5,195 bases of DNA, taken from assembly GCA_027021605.1 (NCBI GenBank), contig JALUUA010000360.1, positions 1-5,195 of the forward strand, given 5' to 3'. Position numbers and translations under genes: made by a program. The stretch comes from Candidatus Bipolaricaulota bacterium (GTDB taxonomy: Bacteria; Bipolaricaulota; Bipolaricaulia; RBG-16-55-9). Numbering within the stretch: position 1 is the stretch's first letter; each line of letters begins with the position of its first letter. This document shows, one piece after another, positions 4,229-5,195 of the stretch. A model generated the notes under the pieces. The model searched no databases, was not told the origin of the DNA, and saw only the letters and a list, made by a program, of their open reading frames with translations.

Positions 4229-5195
4229 ATGGGCGTGCGTTCTACGCGGCCGGGGTGGTTTTCCCCTCGCATTGCTCCCCTTCCCCTCTTGTTCGGTCTC
4301 CTCCCCGCGGGTCTTCTTATCGCCGCCGGCGTCCTCCTCGGGGAAGCCCCCTCCGGCGCCGTGCGCGCCTCCGCCTCCCAGCTCCCCGGGGCCGCCTACC
4401 GCGAGGGGGAGCTGCTGGTGTGGCTCAAGCCCGGCGTGCCCATCTCGCAATTGACGGCCCGCGTCCCCCGCGCCATGGGCCTGCAGCCCGTAAAGCCGCT
4501 CTCCCGGCGGCTCAACATCTGGCTGATGCGCTTCGACCCCCAGGCCATGGCCGACCGGGACGCCCTCTTTCAGGTGCGCACCCTCCCCGAGGTGGTCGCG
4601 GCCCAGTTCAACCACTACGTGAAGATCCGCCCCCCGAAGCCGGGGACGCTCCGTGCCTTGGGAGTCCGCCCCCAGCAGAAGCGGGCGACCTTTCCCAACG
4701 ATCCCCGCTTCGACGAGCAGTGGGCGCTCCACAACACGGGCCAGACCGGGGGCACCCCGGACGCCGACATCGACGCCCCCGAAGCCTGGGACCTCACCAC
4801 CGGCGGCACCTCGGCCCAGGGGGACGAGATCGTCGTGGCGATCATCGACGGCGGCTTCGACCTCTCTCACCCCGACGTCTCGTACTGGAAGAACACCGCC
4901 GAGGTCCCCAACAACGACCTCGACGACGACGGGAACAGGTACGTGGACGACTACGACGGCTGGGACGCCTACGACAGCGACGGAACCCTCCCCTTGGACG
5001 ACCACGGCACCCACGTGGCGGGCATCGCCGCGGCCGTGGGGAACAACAACACGGGCGTAAGCGGCGTCAACTGGGGCGTGAAGGTGATGCCCATCGCCGG
5101 GGCCTCGGGGGTGGAGTCCGTCGTGGTGGAGGCGTACAGCTACGTGCTGGAGATGCGCGCCCGCTACAACGAGACCAACGGGACCGAGGGAGCGT
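4229..5195 (+). CDS. Secreted subtilisin-like serine protease (S8), 3' end beyond window
   Basis: The first 322 codons are visible. A positively charged start (MGVRSTRPGW, several Arg) and a hydrophobic stretch at about residues 17-37 form a Sec-type signal peptide or membrane anchor, with a possible cleavage after SGAVRASA. Residues about 57-135 (YREGELLVWLKPGVP onward) look like a subtilase propeptide that serves as intramolecular chaperone and inhibitor. The mature domain begins around NDPRFDEQWALHNTGQTGG (157-175). The catalytic Asp is D207 in VAIIDGG and the catalytic His is H259 in DDHGTHVAG. The Ser motif lies outside the window. An Asp-rich segment (230-258) contains an EF-hand-like D-x-D-x-D-G loop ending at D241, suggesting calcium binding. 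The third residue of the usual DTG triplet context is changed (DGG). The start is ATG 4229 or, by Shine-Dalgarno spacing, GTG 4235. It is probably exported and degrades extracellular protein. Family assignment is firm; substrate and localisation are inferred. Confidence 0.94.
   Translation, partial: MGVRSTRPGWFSPRIAPLPLLFGLLPAGLLIAAGVLLGEAPSGAVRASASQLPGAAYREGELLVWLKPGVPISQLTARVPRAMGLQPVKPLSRRLNIWLMRFDPQAMADRDALFQVRTLPEVVAAQFNHYVKIRPPKPGTLRALGVRPQQKRATFPNDPRFDEQWALHNTGQTGGTPDADIDAPEAWDLTTGGTSAQGDEIVVAIIDGGFDLSHPDVSYWKNTAEVPNNDLDDDGNRYVDDYDGWDAYDSDGTLPLDDHGTHVAGIAAAVGNNNTGVSGVNWGVKVMPIAGASGVESVVVEAYSYVLEMRARYNETNGTEGA

Noticed and set aside
4061..5014. Minus-strand 317-residue open frame across the protease gene and divergent promoter region
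   Set aside because: Its Val/Gly-rich sequence is the antisense shadow of the recognised S8 protease, whose frame has signal peptide, propeptide and catalytic motifs.

Overview
This window is a GC-rich bacterial chromosomal fragment (about two thirds G+C by eye). It carries five protein genes and no sign of a mobile element, CRISPR array, tRNA or rRNA. Strong Shine-Dalgarno sequences and sigma70-type promoter hexamers are visible, so the source is a bacterium. The phylum cannot be fixed from this sequence. The S15 protein, the MTA/SAH deaminase and the secreted subtilase would fit a thermophilic or environmental lineage, but that is only an impression.

Four genes lie on the minus strand. Read in their own direction they are an aldehyde dehydrogenase (2421-3905), an MTA/SAH deaminase-type amidohydrolase (mtaD-like, 912-2210), ribosomal protein S15 (rpsO, 565-834) and the first 161 codons of polynucleotide phosphorylase (pnp, running off the left edge from 483). 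A secreted subtilisin-like protease (S8 family) starts divergently at about 4229 on the plus strand and runs off the right edge before its catalytic serine.

The rpsO-pnp pair is the classical translation/RNA-decay pairing. Here the gene directly upstream is the nucleoside deaminase, with 77 bases between and no terminator visible, so mtaD-rpsO-pnp may be one transcript. The mtaD promoter (TTGAAG, 17 bp, TATAGT) lies so close to the start codon that the mRNA would be leaderless or nearly so, and no Shine-Dalgarno sequence is present. The aldehyde dehydrogenase appears to be its own unit, driven by a promoter with a perfect TATAAT about 155 bases upstream of its start codon.

The noncoding stretches are the least ordinary part. 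The aldehyde dehydrogenase leader contains 121 consecutive nucleotides without a single U in the RNA. The rpsO leader is similarly U-poor. The gap 2211-2420 holds a seven-tract G-quadruplex-type motif. The divergent region 3906-4228 holds two promoters, two inverted repeats and a perfect 9-bp tandem repeat. I see no convincing new multi-gene system. The coding content is ordinary housekeeping and metabolism, and the leader and intergenic architecture is what deserves a second look.
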